From Phascolarctobacterium sp. (GTDB taxonomy: Bacteria > Bacillota > Negativicutes > Acidaminococcales > Acidaminococcaceae): a stretch of DNA of 64,000 nt. Shown one piece after another: positions 63,706 to 64,000 of the stretch (its first letter is position 1; each line of letters begins with the position of its first letter). Location of the stretch: the NCBI GenBank assembly GCA_004558595.1, contig SFCN01000001.1, forward strand, positions 13,040-77,039. The letters are read 5' to 3'. Under the pieces are notes generated by a model. It saw only the letters and a list, made by a program, of their open reading frames with translations, was not told the origin of the DNA and ran no database searches. Made by a program: the position numbers and the translations under genes.

Positions 63706-64000
63706 CTACCTATTCCCATACATCTTCTCATAGTAATTCTGGTACTCGCCACTAATGATGTCCTGCCACCATTTTTTGTTCTCAAGATACCACTTAATGG
63801 TTTTCTTAATGCCGTCAGCAAACTTAGTTTCAGGCAGCCATCCCAATTCATTGTGAATCTTAGTTGGGTCGATAGCATATCTCATATCATGACCTTTGCG
63901 ATCAGTTACATACGTAATCAGGCTTTCAGGTTTACCTAATTCCTTGCAAATCAGCTTCACGATGTCAATATTACGCATTTCATTATGGCCACCGATATTA
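63706..64000 (-). CDS. rfbB: dTDP-glucose 4,6-dehydratase, C-terminal part
   Basis: The frame is open to the window edge and gives [27 protein letters not shown] sequence, [46 protein letters not shown], matching the C-terminal third of RfbB/RmlB, which makes the keto-sugar precursor of dTDP-rhamnose for cell-surface polysaccharide. The catalytic part is outside the window. It is upstream of the Cas12a-like gene on the same strand, without an obvious terminator between. Confidence 0.9.
   Translation of the reverse strand, partial: NIGGHNEMRNIDIVKLICKELGKPESLITYVTDRKGHDMRYAIDPTKIHNELGWLPETKFADGIKKTIKWYLENKKWWQDIISGEYQNYYEKMYGNR

Overview
The window reads as a chromosomal segment of a Negativicutes bacterium (a diderm Firmicute), most likely Acidaminococcaceae (Acidaminococcus/Phascolarctobacterium type). 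The evidence is an outer-membrane porin with an N-terminal SLH domain next to clearly Firmicutes-type genes (RemA, PyrR, RqcH, RecD2, a SpoIID-domain protein, an S-box riboswitch before metK) and a Cas12a-family gene resembling the Acidaminococcus protein. The genus is inference. Almost all genes are on the minus strand; a short plus-strand block lies near 38.1-40.1 kb.

Layout. 1-9 kb: the start of priA, an NhaC-type antiporter, the SLH porin, then a solute-binding lipoprotein paired with a membrane hybrid histidine kinase. 9.2-19.6 kb: a housekeeping run yebC-ruvC-ruvA-ruvB-queH-spoIID-queA-tgt-yajC-5-FCL-secD-secF (queuosine, Holliday-junction processing, protein export). 19.6-28.1 kb: Nudix hydrolase, small membrane protein, tRNA-Ala, SAM-riboswitch metK, then yicC-remA-gmk-rpoZ-coaBC, a YbaK-type deacylase and rqcH, with an AbiE-like toxin-antitoxin pair joined to the front of rqcH. 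29.8-30.1 kb: tRNA-Asp-Gly-Trp. 30.1-33.8 kb: a hotdog-bioY-thiolase-acyl ligase operon behind a BirA-like operator. 33.8-45 kb: anion transporter, comF, recD2, a SpeD homologue without its catalytic serine, HAD phosphatase, pentapeptide protein, remnants of a type IV pilus locus, ppsA. 45-50 kb: folate/queuosine pterin genes (folK, folP, folE2, queD), trmL and a glucosaminidase; a 200-bp inverted-repeat element separates folK from folP. 50-60.3 kb: hydrolase, nucleoside catabolism (deoB, phosphorylase), LUD protein, pyrR, rluD, lspA, acyl-CoA dehydrogenase, thioesterase, glnA.

The most unusual locus is at 60.5-63.5 kb, between glnA and the 3' end of rfbB. A Cas12a-derived gene lies in one reading frame but is cut into three open segments by two in-frame stops (TGA, TAA). 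The predicted product aligns with Cas12a from the N-terminal WED/REC region to the last RuvC motif. Two of three RuvC acidic residues are replaced (Asp to Tyr, Asp to His), and the whole Nuc domain is replaced by a linker of about eight residues. The Arg, His, Lys and Lys residues of the pre-crRNA-processing site are all kept. No cas1/2/4 or CRISPR array is visible. This is either a naturally nuclease-dead, RNA-binding Cas12a derivative (split or read through) or a decaying relic; the sequence alone does not decide.

All alignments to known proteins were made from memory of family sequences, without a search.
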